From: a virus
Length of the DNA stretch: 64,000 nt
Virus record (IMG/VR): IMGVR_UViG_3300032050_000019
Location: 1 to 64,000 of that record
Direction: 5' to 3' (one strand)
Shown: one piece after another, positions 17,099-24,723 of the stretch
Numbering within the stretch: the first letter of the stretch is position 1
Layout: every line of letters starts with the position of its first letter
Notes under the pieces: generated by a model
What the model was told of the DNA's origin: nothing
The model's database searches: none
The model's input: the letters and a program-made list of their open reading frames with translations, nothing else
Made by a program: the position numbers and the translations under genes

Positions 17099-17476
17099 AT
17101 GTTAACAACTTACAGAGATCCATTCAAAGAGATGATTGATTCTTTCTTTGATGACAGAAATTATCAATCAAAAAACAAAAAGTCATCAGATGTAATAACA
17201 ACCGAAAACGAGTACCGTATAAATTTAGCGGTACCCGGATTGTCAAAAGAGGACATAAAGATTATTTTGAAAGATGATGTTTTAACTGTGTCTTATGAAA
17301 AACAAGAAACAGATGATAAAACATATTCTTTTGTGAACTCTTTTAAAAAGTCCTATCGTTTACCTGAAGATGTTGATGAAAAAAACATTAAGGGTAAAGT
17401 AGAAAACGGGGTAGTAGAGATTACTCTACCAAGAAGTAGGAGAAAGTCAATTGAACGACTCATTTCTCTGAATTAA
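17099..17476 (+). CDS. Small heat-shock protein (Hsp20 family)
   Basis: A 125-residue protein. A short N-terminal arm (MLTTYRDPFKEMIDSFFDD) precedes an alpha-crystallin domain at about residues 31-110 with the hallmarks EYRINLAVPGLSKEDIKI and ENGVVEITLP. The C-terminal tail ends KSIERLISLN. Hsp20 proteins hold unfolding proteins in a refoldable state without ATP. Paired head-to-head with a ClpC-like unfoldase, it could pass clients to that machine. T4-like cyanophages also carry Hsp20 genes, so the family is known in phages. A clear terminator follows the stop codon. Confidence 0.93.
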   Translation: MLTTYRDPFKEMIDSFFDDRNYQSKNKKSSDVITTENEYRINLAVPGLSKEDIKIILKDDVLTVSYEKQETDDKTYSFVNSFKKSYRLPEDVDEKNIKGKVENGVVEITLPRSRRKSIERLISLN

Positions 17477-17482
17477 TAATTG

Positions 17483-17508
17483 AACCCTCCTATTACGGAG
17501 GGTTTTTT
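17483..17508 (+). terminator. Intrinsic terminator after Hsp20
   Basis: The stem AACCCTCC / GGAGGGTT with a 6-base loop (TATTAC) is followed by TTTT. Confidence 0.9.
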
Positions 17509-17514
17509 ATTTGA

Positions 17515-17522
17515 TATTTATT
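17515..17522 (+). promoter_or_regulatory. Putative late promoter box variant TATTTATT
   Basis: Directly follows the Hsp20 terminator, 26 nt before the ATG at 17549. Confidence 0.4.
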
Positions 17523-17548
17523 AAGTATATTCTTTAAAAAGAAATATT

Positions 17549-17794
17549 ATGGCAATTACATCAGAAAAAATTGAAGGTAAAATGATTATGGTTGAAATCA
17601 ATTCAAGTAATCTTAAATCAGCATCATTTAATACCGAATCAGAAGATTTAACTATCACTTTTAATAATGGCTCTATTTATGAGTATAATAAAGTTCCATG
17701 GGAAGTGTTTGCGAAATTAAGGTTAGCGGAATCTCAGGGAAAGTTTTTTAATCAGAATATATCAAAAAATTATAAATACACTAAAGTAAAATGA
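17549..17794 (+). CDS. KTSC-domain protein
   Basis: An 81-residue protein whose residues 14-78 match the KTSC pattern: INSSNLKSASFNTESEDLTI, then FNNGSIYEYNKVPWEVFAKL, then GKFFNQNISKNYKYTKV. The family is common in phages and bacteria, often next to nucleic-acid enzymes; its biochemical role is not established. A second ATG at 17582 could also serve as start. The stop overlaps the start of the next gene (ATGA), so the two are translationally coupled and probably work together. Confidence 0.8.
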   Translation: MAITSEKIEGKMIMVEINSSNLKSASFNTESEDLTITFNNGSIYEYNKVPWEVFAKLRLAESQGKFFNQNISKNYKYTKVK

Positions 17795-18870
17795 GTGAGT
17801 TTAAAGATTTAATATATCAATTAAGAGATAATAAACAGGATATCCAAAAAATATTAAAATTTGTGATATCTAATCCTGTTGAAATTTCTAAAATGCCAGA
17901 TGATACATATGTGATAAATGATGGTAATCATCGAGCGAATTTATTAAATCTGTTAAATGTTAAAAAAATCCCCTCAATTGTAAATGGTGATTTTAAATTA
18001 ATACCTACAGAAATCTTAAGAAGACCTAATGGTAGTATCGGAACTCAAGGATTTACCGCTGAAAACATGACTAAATTAATTAATCATATTTTAAGTAAGG
18101 AAAGTGAGTTAGAAGAGGATAAAGAATTAGATAAAAAAATTATTTCTTCATTTGAAAGTAAAGACCATCTTTGTTATGATATATTCCGTAGAGTTGATAG
18201 TGGTTATGAAATGAAAGAAAACATTAGAAAAAGATTATTAGAAATTGCTAATAATTTTATTGAATCTATAGATGTTGATTTTTTTATACACGATATAATC
18301 TTAACAGGTTCATTAGCAAATTTTAATTGGTCGGAATTCTCGGATGTTGACTTACATATACTTCTTGATATGGATGAATTTGATAATAGTAAAAAAACGG
18401 ATTCAAAAATACTTCATAATATCGTAAAAGAATTTTTTAATAGTAAAAAGAACGTATGGAATAAAGACCATAATATTAAAATAAAAGGATTTGATGTTGA
18501 ATTATACGTTCAAGACATTGATGAAGAACATATTTCCTCCGGAGTTTATTCTATATTACACAATAAATGGTTAGTAGAACCTCAAAAAGTTAATACTAAA
18601 ATTGATGATAGGAAAATTCTAGAGAAAGGTGAAGAATATGCTAAACAGATAGATGATTTGGTTTCAAATAGTGATGATAAAGACATAGTTAAAAAAATAG
18701 ACGACCTAAAAAATAAAATAAAAAAATTCAGACAGAGTGGTTTAGAGGATGGTGGTGAATATTCATACGAAAATTTAACATTCAAACTTTTGAGAAGAAA
18801 TGGATATATCGAGAAGTTACTTAATTTAAAAAGTACCGCAATCGATAAAAAATTATCTCTACCACAATAA
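17791..18870 (+). CDS. ParB-like / nucleotidyltransferase fusion protein
   Basis: A 359-residue protein. Residues 1-70 look like the ParB/sulfiredoxin fold, with INDGNHRAN at 42-50 in the position of the nucleotide-binding motif. Residues 165-240 match the pol-beta-type nucleotidyltransferase core: GS at 173-174, SDVDLHILLD at 184-193 with D185 and D187 as metal ligands, and D235 (FDVELYVQD) as candidate third carboxylate. The C-terminal 100 residues are helical and charged. Transfer of NMP to a protein or RNA is the likely chemistry, but the target is unknown. It is coupled by a 4-nt overlap to the KTSC gene. A DNA or tRNA modification role is also possible. Confidence 0.65.
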   Translation: MSEFKDLIYQLRDNKQDIQKILKFVISNPVEISKMPDDTYVINDGNHRANLLNLLNVKKIPSIVNGDFKLIPTEILRRPNGSIGTQGFTAENMTKLINHILSKESELEEDKELDKKIISSFESKDHLCYDIFRRVDSGYEMKENIRKRLLEIANNFIESIDVDFFIHDIILTGSLANFNWSEFSDVDLHILLDMDEFDNSKKTDSKILHNIVKEFFNSKKNVWNKDHNIKIKGFDVELYVQDIDEEHISSGVYSILHNKWLVEPQKVNTKIDDRKILEKGEEYAKQIDDLVSNSDDKDIVKKIDDLKNKIKKFRQSGLEDGGEYSYENLTFKLLRRNGYIEKLLNLKSTAIDKKLSLPQ

Positions 18871-18898
18871 TTAACGTTAATTTTTTGAATTATCATTG

Positions 18899-18906
18899 TA
18901 TTTATA
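18899..18906 (+). promoter_or_regulatory. Putative late promoter box TATTTATA
   Basis: Perfect octamer, 34 nt before the ATG at 18941, heading the four-gene block before the terminase. Confidence 0.5.
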
Positions 18907-18940
18907 GGTTAAGAATAAGCCAATTTAATTTTATTAAAAA

Positions 18941-19948
18941 ATGGGAGAATACAAACCACTAGGTAGTGAGAAATTAGCAGGAGACGAAAAATTAAAAAGA
19001 ATCCTCGAACTCACATACTACAAAACAAACAATAATAAACCATCTGATTCTAAAGTACAAGTAGTAAAAGAATCTAATAATGGTGTTTACGGAATCGTAA
19101 AAGAGAAGGATGGATATTATGTAAAGAAAGGTTTGAATGAAAGTTCACTCGATTATATCGGTGGATTATTCATGAAAAATAAAAATAAATTTAGTTCATA
19201 TGCGGAAGCGTTGAAAAGACTTGAATTATTAAAAGGTCAAGAAGAATTACAAGAAGCCACCAAATATGTATTAAAACAAAAATCTGAAGGTTCCTCTGAA
19301 GAACCATCTAGTGATGGAACTGTACCTCCTTTTCCTCCTCCAGCACCTTCTACTGAAATGACTCCTCCTCCACCTCCATCAGGTGAAGAAATGACACCGC
19401 CACCACCAAGTGAAGAAATGGGTGGTGAAGAAATGCCATCAGAAGAACCTGAAATGAGTGGTCAAGAAGGTTCCAAACCATCGGATTATATGGCTGAAAT
19501 TCAAAAATTCGCAGGTAAATTAGGTCAAGAATTAAGAGACCAAAAACAAAAAATGGAAAGTGACGATATTAAATATGTTTTAAACATGGTCATATCTGCG
19601 GTTGATTTGGAGAAATTAGAAGAAGATGATTTAGACGATATTGCGAAAAAATTTGAACCTAAAGAAGAAGGTGAAGAATCCCCATCAGAAGAACCTGAAA
19701 TGGGTGATGAAGAAATGCCGTCAGAAGAACCTGAAATGGGTGGCGAAGAATCTGAATTAGGTGAAACTATGGACAAACTAGAAAGTTTTATTAATACACC
19801 AATTGCTAATTATGGTGAAATTGATTTGAGTAAGTACGCTGATTTAGGTAATGAAGGTAAATCTGATATTCAAGAATTAGATTTGGATGAAATAAAGAGA
19901 GATATTAATGATTCGATAAATAAAACTTTGAGTAAATATTTCAAATAA
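18941..19948 (+). CDS. Acidic, proline-rich hypothetical structural protein
   Basis: A 335-residue protein. Residues 1-110 form a folded-looking domain (LKRILELTYYKTNNNKPSDS, then VYGIVKEKDGYYVKKGLNE). From about 125 to 180 it is Pro-, Glu- and Met-rich with repeated PPPPPSGEEM and SEEPEMSG. A helical part follows, then a second acidic stretch (SEEPEMGDEEM) before the C-terminal helix. The acidic repeats resemble scaffold-type proteins, and related SEEPEM stretches occur in the scaffold at 28792. It starts the block leading to the terminase. A head or core role is inferred from place, box and composition. Confidence 0.6.
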   Translation: MGEYKPLGSEKLAGDEKLKRILELTYYKTNNNKPSDSKVQVVKESNNGVYGIVKEKDGYYVKKGLNESSLDYIGGLFMKNKNKFSSYAEALKRLELLKGQEELQEATKYVLKQKSEGSSEEPSSDGTVPPFPPPAPSTEMTPPPPPSGEEMTPPPPSEEMGGEEMPSEEPEMSGQEGSKPSDYMAEIQKFAGKLGQELRDQKQKMESDDIKYVLNMVISAVDLEKLEEDDLDDIAKKFEPKEEGEESPSEEPEMGDEEMPSEEPEMGGEESELGETMDKLESFINTPIANYGEIDLSKYADLGNEGKSDIQELDLDEIKRDINDSINKTLSKYFK

Positions 19949-19950
19949 TA

Positions 19951-20352
19951 ATGAAATTAATCTATGTCAATGAAATTGGTTCAGATTACAAGGGTCAGAA
20001 ACAATATGAGTTCATTTTCAGTAAGAGCTCAGAATTTGACATGGATGAATGGTTTGTAATTCCTGCATCTTTATCTACAGGACAAAAATCACCAAACGTT
20101 GAATATATTGATTTGGTTGGTTTGTTAAAAGATACCAACCTGAATTTAGAACTGATTCAAAACTCCGATTATTTCGGAGTTATTGATGCTGTAGATGGTG
20201 TAATTTCATTAGCTTGGGAAAAATTTGATATTGATTCCGAAGATGAAAGATTGACATTTAAATTTGGTGAGACATTAGATAACGTAACCAAAAAATTAAA
20301 AGTAAGAGGTTACTTACTTATTAACGAAGAAATTAAATTCAAAACAATATGA
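19951..20352 (+). CDS. Hypothetical protein upstream of terminase
   Basis: A 133-residue protein starting 2 nt after the previous stop. The sequence (MKLIYVNEIGSDYKGQKQYE, later WFVIPASLSTGQKSPNVEYI) suggests an alpha/beta fold with several conserved-looking aromatic and acidic positions (DMDEW, AWEKFD). No domain is recognised. Its 3' end overlaps the next gene by 4 nt (ATGA). Tight packing implies coordinated production with its neighbours, so a virion or assembly role is likely but unproven. Confidence 0.6.
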   Translation: MKLIYVNEIGSDYKGQKQYEFIFSKSSEFDMDEWFVIPASLSTGQKSPNVEYIDLVGLLKDTNLNLELIQNSDYFGVIDAVDGVISLAWEKFDIDSEDERLTFKFGETLDNVTKKLKVRGYLLINEEIKFKTI

Positions 20353-21545
20353 CAAGAGTTGAAATGGTAAGAAGACTTTTAGGTGAAGGTCTTTCCAGAA
20401 ATACATTAGTAAATTTAACAGATAAACAACTTAATTCTTTATGTGAAAGAATGTTAAATGAGGAGTTGACTAAGCAAGTTAAGGTTTATAGCATGAATAA
20501 CCCAAAGGACGCTGAGGCTATCAATACAATAATTAATGACCCAAAAAAAGTTGCGGATATTTCTAAACAAGGTCATATACAAGTAACAAAAGAAGAAAAA
20601 ACTAAACCAACAAAGAAACAATTATCCGCTTTAGACAAAAATAAAAATGGTAAAATAGATAAAGAAGATTTCAAATTACTTAGAAGTAAAAAAACTGAAA
20701 TGAAAGAAGGTGAAATGAGTCCTGTCAAAAAAGTGATTAATCGTATCTTTAAAAAACACGAACTGAAACCATATAAAACAATTACAACAGGTGTTAGAGG
20801 TTTTACAAAATCTGAAGGAACGGGATATAAATACGAATATGCGGGATTAGTTAGTTTTCGTGGAGTTTCAGAAGAACTTGTGAATCAAATGGCGAACGAG
20901 ATGAAAGAAGAAGGTGTAATTGTTGGTGCTGTCAGAAAATCAGGTATTGAATTTAACGCTTATAAATTATCAAATGAAGATAATGTGGTTAATGAAAATG
21001 ATAAAAAATGGATTCAAAAAGCGTTACATCCTTCCAAAAAAGGTTCATTAAAAAAGGCGTTAGGTGTAAAAAAAGACGAAACAATTCCTGCAGGTAAATT
21101 GAAAGCAGCTGCAAAAAAAGGTGGTAAATTAGGTCAAAGAGCAAGACTTGCAAAGACACTTAAAAATTTAAAAGAAACTAAAGAAATTAGAAATTGGGTT
21201 GAAGATATTGTGGAAAATAATTATCATCCATTTACATCTAAAAATGAAATTATGGAGTTAATTAAAACAAAACTTAACGAGGTTGAAACAGCTGCGATTC
21301 CAATGCCATCAACTAAGGCTAAAAAAGGACATAATGGTGTTCCTGAATTTATGACATATGACTCAATTATGAGTTCAAGTGAAACAAAGGAAAAACCGGC
21401 ACCAACTGAAACACCTGTAAGAGAAAAACCTATACCAACTCCGGGAGAAAAACCAAAAAAACCGTCTTACATACCAGGTCCCGGACCGGATCATAAACCA
21501 AAAGCGTTATCCGAGAAAAAAAGTTTGAAAAATGGAAATAAGTAA
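20349..21545 (+). CDS. Structural-type protein with EF-hand-like loop and basic DNA-binding-like domain
   Basis: A 398-residue protein. The N-terminus (MTRVEMVRRLLGEGLSRNTL) is an amphipathic helix. Near residues 97-109 a DKNKNGKIDKEDF loop matches the EF-hand calcium-binding consensus. A domain around 125-215 follows (YKTITTGVRGFTKSEGTGYK). Residues about 222-275 are very basic and patterned (KKWIQKALHPSKKGSLKKAL, KLGQRARLAKTLKNLK), a module I recall from other phage proteins without known function. The C-terminus is Pro- and Lys-rich. The start overlaps the previous gene by 4 nt and the end overlaps the next by 14 nt. It could be an internal or head-associated DNA-binding protein. Confidence 0.6.
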   Translation: MTRVEMVRRLLGEGLSRNTLVNLTDKQLNSLCERMLNEELTKQVKVYSMNNPKDAEAINTIINDPKKVADISKQGHIQVTKEEKTKPTKKQLSALDKNKNGKIDKEDFKLLRSKKTEMKEGEMSPVKKVINRIFKKHELKPYKTITTGVRGFTKSEGTGYKYEYAGLVSFRGVSEELVNQMANEMKEEGVIVGAVRKSGIEFNAYKLSNEDNVVNENDKKWIQKALHPSKKGSLKKALGVKKDETIPAGKLKAAAKKGGKLGQRARLAKTLKNLKETKEIRNWVEDIVENNYHPFTSKNEIMELIKTKLNEVETAAIPMPSTKAKKGHNGVPEFMTYDSIMSSSETKEKPAPTETPVREKPIPTPGEKPKKPSYIPGPGPDHKPKALSEKKSLKNGNK

Positions 21546-22851
21546 AAAAAATTTGTTATCTTTCATCAAAGAAAACATAGAAGAAATGGCAATGGACTTT
21601 GATACGGAAGATAGACCAAGTCCCGACATCCAAGCAAAATTGGCTGCCGGTGATACTCCTTTAAAAAAGGTACCGTTACCTAAAACAGGTGACGAACCAA
21701 ACAAAAACTTTCAGGAGTTGCTAGCGTCTGAAAGATATAAACAAGTAATTCAAAAAGTTAGACAATATACTGGTGTTAATACTCCTTTGAGAACTATGGG
21801 TGATTTAGGTCCATTGACTCAAATGATGATGGGTGCTCATAATCAAATTGTTCAAACTGAAAGAGCACACAGAGACGCATTAGAAAAATTAGGTATTGAA
21901 TTAGTTATGAAAGAATTTTCAATACCTGAAGGTGCTGTTGAATTTGATGCAAAAATTGTTGGTTTAGGAGAAATAGATGCTAGTGATTTTAATAGAGAAA
22001 ATCAAGGACAACAAAACGCTCCTGAAGTTAATTTAGAAGTTGAAGAAGATTTAGCAAACGATTTACAAAATTTAGATTTAGAAAAGGCTAAAAGAAGATT
22101 AATAAACAATATAATTCAAGGAGCATCAAAAAGGGGTCATTACATGTACCATTATGTTGCTGATAAAATAAGAGAAATTACCGGTTCTGAAAATTTAATT
22201 AATCAATATGGTGTGTTAATGTCAATTAATGATACTCTATATTGGCAATTAGGTGATGACCAAATGCAGATGATGATGGGAGGTGGAGGTGGAGAACCTA
22301 TGGTTGGTGGTAAAGAGTCCGTTGATAGAAATTCTGATCCACCAAAGATTACTGTGAGAGCAATAAACTTCCCTGTATTAGTTCATGAATTAATTAAAGG
22401 TTGGTTAGAATTATTGTCGCATCATGGTGACCCAAGTGATGAAGAAACATTTAGTGCGGTACAAGCGTCTGAAGATACATTAGAAAAAGAAATGTGGGAT
22501 TTAAGATTAGGTCCAGCTATTTGGGACAGAATTAGACAACAATTCCCTGAAGAAATTTTAACTGATACGGATAAATACGAATTACAGAATTATTTAATTG
22601 CGGAAATATTCAAACTACCAGCAAGAAATTTCTTAGTATTTGCTAAAGAGGTCATAGGTGGTACTGATAAAGGTAAAAGACTTATGAATGAGTTAATGGA
22701 TGGTATTGAAAAAATGTTAAAAGACGAAGAATTTGAACAAGCGGTTCAACAGTTCGAAAGTGATTTAGACGATATCACGGATGATACTGACGATGATGAT
22801 TTACGAGATTTTCTTGGTGGTTTAGGTATAGACATGCCAAGTGATAATTAA
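21532..22851 (+). CDS. Conserved hypothetical structural protein upstream of terminase
   Basis: A 439-residue protein starting at ATG 21532 inside the previous gene. The N-terminal helix (MEISKKNLLSFIKENIEEMA) resembles leaders of core-targeted proteins. The middle contains a helical region (LEKAKRRLINNIIQGASKRG), a Met/Gly-rich loop (QMQMMMGGGGGEP) and FPVLVHELIKGWLELLSHHG. The C-terminus is strongly acidic (DDITDDTDDDDLRDF). I do not recognise a family. VHELIKG is not a metalloprotease motif. A strong terminator follows immediately, so it closes the pre-terminase unit. A head-vertex or core function is inferred. Confidence 0.6.
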   Translation: MEISKKNLLSFIKENIEEMAMDFDTEDRPSPDIQAKLAAGDTPLKKVPLPKTGDEPNKNFQELLASERYKQVIQKVRQYTGVNTPLRTMGDLGPLTQMMMGAHNQIVQTERAHRDALEKLGIELVMKEFSIPEGAVEFDAKIVGLGEIDASDFNRENQGQQNAPEVNLEVEEDLANDLQNLDLEKAKRRLINNIIQGASKRGHYMYHYVADKIREITGSENLINQYGVLMSINDTLYWQLGDDQMQMMMGGGGGEPMVGGKESVDRNSDPPKITVRAINFPVLVHELIKGWLELLSHHGDPSDEETFSAVQASEDTLEKEMWDLRLGPAIWDRIRQQFPEEILTDTDKYELQNYLIAEIFKLPARNFLVFAKEVIGGTDKGKRLMNELMDGIEKMLKDEEFEQAVQQFESDLDDITDDTDDDDLRDFLGGLGIDMPSDN

Positions 22852-22855
22852 TACG

Positions 22856-22882
22856 AAAAGGTGGTTTTACCACCTTTTTTTG
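22856..22882 (+). terminator. Intrinsic terminator before the terminase gene
   Basis: The stem AAAAGGTGG / CCACCTTTT with a 5-base loop and T-run. The long open frame of the terminase runs through it from a GTG at 22861, which shows that the true start is further downstream. Confidence 0.88.
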
Positions 22883-22890
22883 TATTTATA
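22883..22890 (+). promoter_or_regulatory. Putative late promoter box TATTTATA, 3 nt before the terminase ATG
   Basis: It directly abuts the preceding terminator and ends 3 nt (TGT) before ATG 22894. This is one of six cases with exactly this spacing. Confidence 0.5.
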
Positions 22891-22893
22891 TGT

Positions 22894-24672
22894 ATGAATA
22901 GTAAAATTGAGCAGTTAAAAGAATATGCTCGTATTATCAAAGATGCTCCATATGCTCTCAAAACATATCTAACAACTTATGATAATACACAAAAGAAATT
23001 TGTTCCTTTAGAATTATTCCCTGACCAAGTTCAGTTAATTAAAGATTACGAAACTTATAATGAGAATATAACAAGGAAATATAGACAGGCGGGTGTGTCA
23101 ACAGTTACCGCTGCATGGATATCAAAGAAACTTCAGACAGCAAAACCCGAAAATCCTGAAAGGGTTTTGATTATTGCAAACAAGAGAGATACCGCAATTG
23201 AAATGGCCAATAAGGTTAGACATTTCTTAGACCAATGGCCTGAATGGATTAATGTTGGTTTTCACCCGGATAAAAATTCAGAAAGTAGATTTAGATTAAA
23301 CAATGGTTGTGAAGTAAAAGCGGTAGCAACATCTGCGGATGCGTTACGTGGTTATACTCCAACAATACTTGTATTTGATGAGGCTGCTTATATTGAAGCA
23401 GGAGAAGATTTTTGGGCGGCGTCTATGGCGTCATTGTCTACCGGTGGTAAGATTATTCTTATTTCAACACCAAATGGATATGACCCAATTTATTATGGTG
23501 TTTATGATCAGGCTCTACGTGGTATAAATGATTTTCATATTACTGATTTAAGATGGTTTAAAGACCCAAGATATACTAAGGATTTAAGGTGGATTAAATG
23601 TGCTGACATATGTCATTACATGTTGAATAGAGAACAATATAATGATGATGAAGTTGTTATGTACGATTTTGATATTGAAAAATATCGTGAGTATGAAGAA
23701 CAAGGATACAAACCTTTTTCTTCTTGGTTTGAATCTATGTCTAAAAAATTCAAATATGATAGACGTAAGATTGCTCAGGAATTGGAATGTGACTTTTTAG
23801 GTTCAGGTGATGGTGTTATTCCAGGTGAAATACAAGAGAATATTGCAAAGAATATGGTTAGACAACCGATTGAAAAGTATATGCAAGGTACTCTTTGGCA
23901 ATGGAAAGAACCTATTGTTGGTCACCGATATATTATGGGTGTTGATGTGAGTAGAGGTGATAGTGAAGATTTTTCAGCAATCAATATAATTGATTTTGAT
24001 GATAGAGAACAAGTTTTAGAATATATAGGAAAAATTCCTCCAGATGATTTGGCGTCAATCGCATATAAATGGGGTATTCTTTATGGTAATTCATTTATTG
24101 TTACAGATATAACTGGTGGTATGGGAATTGCTACATCAAGAAAACTTCAAGAAATGAATTATAAAAATTTATATATTGAAGGTATTAATACACAAAATAT
24201 TTGGGAATATAATAGAAAAGTAATGGATAAAATTCCCGGTATAAATTTTAATAACAAAAGAACTCAAATTGTTGCTGCATTTGAAGAACAAGTTAGAAAA
24301 GGATTCTTAATTAGATCGAATAGATTATTAAATGAATTAAACACGTTTGTTTATATTAATGGTAGACCTGACCACATGAAAGGTGCTCATGACGATGCAA
24401 TTATGAGTATATCTATGGCGTTATATGCTGGTGATATATGTTTTAACCAACTTCAAAGAAATGAATCGGCAAATAAAGCCATGTTAGAGTCTTGGACAGT
24501 AAGTGAAAGAACATATGAACCTAATAAATCATTTTATTCATACGGAACGTCTTTTGATCCGGTTGGTTTAACTCAAATGGATAATCCAGGATTAAATTCT
24601 AATATGAATAATATATCATCAAATAAAGACGCATATCAAGAATATTCGTGGTTATTTGGTACTAAGAAATAA
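22894..24672 (+). CDS. terL: Terminase large subunit, gp17-like
   Basis: A 592-residue DNA-packaging motor. The ATPase domain shows RKYRQAGVST (61-70) as a variant Walker A, Walker B TILVFDEAA (157-165) with catalytic Glu, and motif III LISTPNG (189-195). The nuclease domain shows MGVDVSRGDSEDF with D351, FIVTDITGG with D405, and GAHDDAIMS with D500/D501. Length and order match T4 gp17 (610). The start is placed at ATG 22894 because the open frame upstream crosses a terminator and promoter box. It threads DNA into proheads through the portal encoded next and cuts the concatemer. Confidence 0.95.
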   Translation: MNSKIEQLKEYARIIKDAPYALKTYLTTYDNTQKKFVPLELFPDQVQLIKDYETYNENITRKYRQAGVSTVTAAWISKKLQTAKPENPERVLIIANKRDTAIEMANKVRHFLDQWPEWINVGFHPDKNSESRFRLNNGCEVKAVATSADALRGYTPTILVFDEAAYIEAGEDFWAASMASLSTGGKIILISTPNGYDPIYYGVYDQALRGINDFHITDLRWFKDPRYTKDLRWIKCADICHYMLNREQYNDDEVVMYDFDIEKYREYEEQGYKPFSSWFESMSKKFKYDRRKIAQELECDFLGSGDGVIPGEIQENIAKNMVRQPIEKYMQGTLWQWKEPIVGHRYIMGVDVSRGDSEDFSAINIIDFDDREQVLEYIGKIPPDDLASIAYKWGILYGNSFIVTDITGGMGIATSRKLQEMNYKNLYIEGINTQNIWEYNRKVMDKIPGINFNNKRTQIVAAFEEQVRKGFLIRSNRLLNELNTFVYINGRPDHMKGAHDDAIMSISMALYAGDICFNQLQRNESANKAMLESWTVSERTYEPNKSFYSYGTSFDPVGLTQMDNPGLNSNMNNISSNKDAYQEYSWLFGTKK

Positions 24673-24676
24673 CCTT

Positions 24677-24703
24677 TAAACTATTGATATTTTAGTTTAT
24701 TTT
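24677..24703 (+). terminator. Weak hairpin after terminase
   Basis: A 7-bp AT-rich stem (TAAACTA / TAGTTTA) with a 9-base loop is followed by TTTT. It is weak and may be only an attenuator or chance. Confidence 0.3.
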
Positions 24704-24712
24704 AAACAAAAG

Positions 24713-24720
24713 TATTTACT
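24713..24720 (+). promoter_or_regulatory. Putative late promoter box variant TATTTACT, 3 nt before the portal ATG
   Basis: The box is followed by TAT and then ATG 24724. Confidence 0.4.
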
Positions 24721-24723
24721 TAT

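Noticed and set aside
22370-22440. Zinc-protease motif (VHELIKG ... HH) in the pre-terminase protein
   Set aside because: The pattern is HExxx and not HExxH, and the downstream His pair is not in a recognised third-ligand arrangement.
22861-22893. GTG start for terminase at 22861
   Set aside because: It lies inside the hairpin of a strong terminator and upstream of the promoter-like box. ATG 22894 is the better start.
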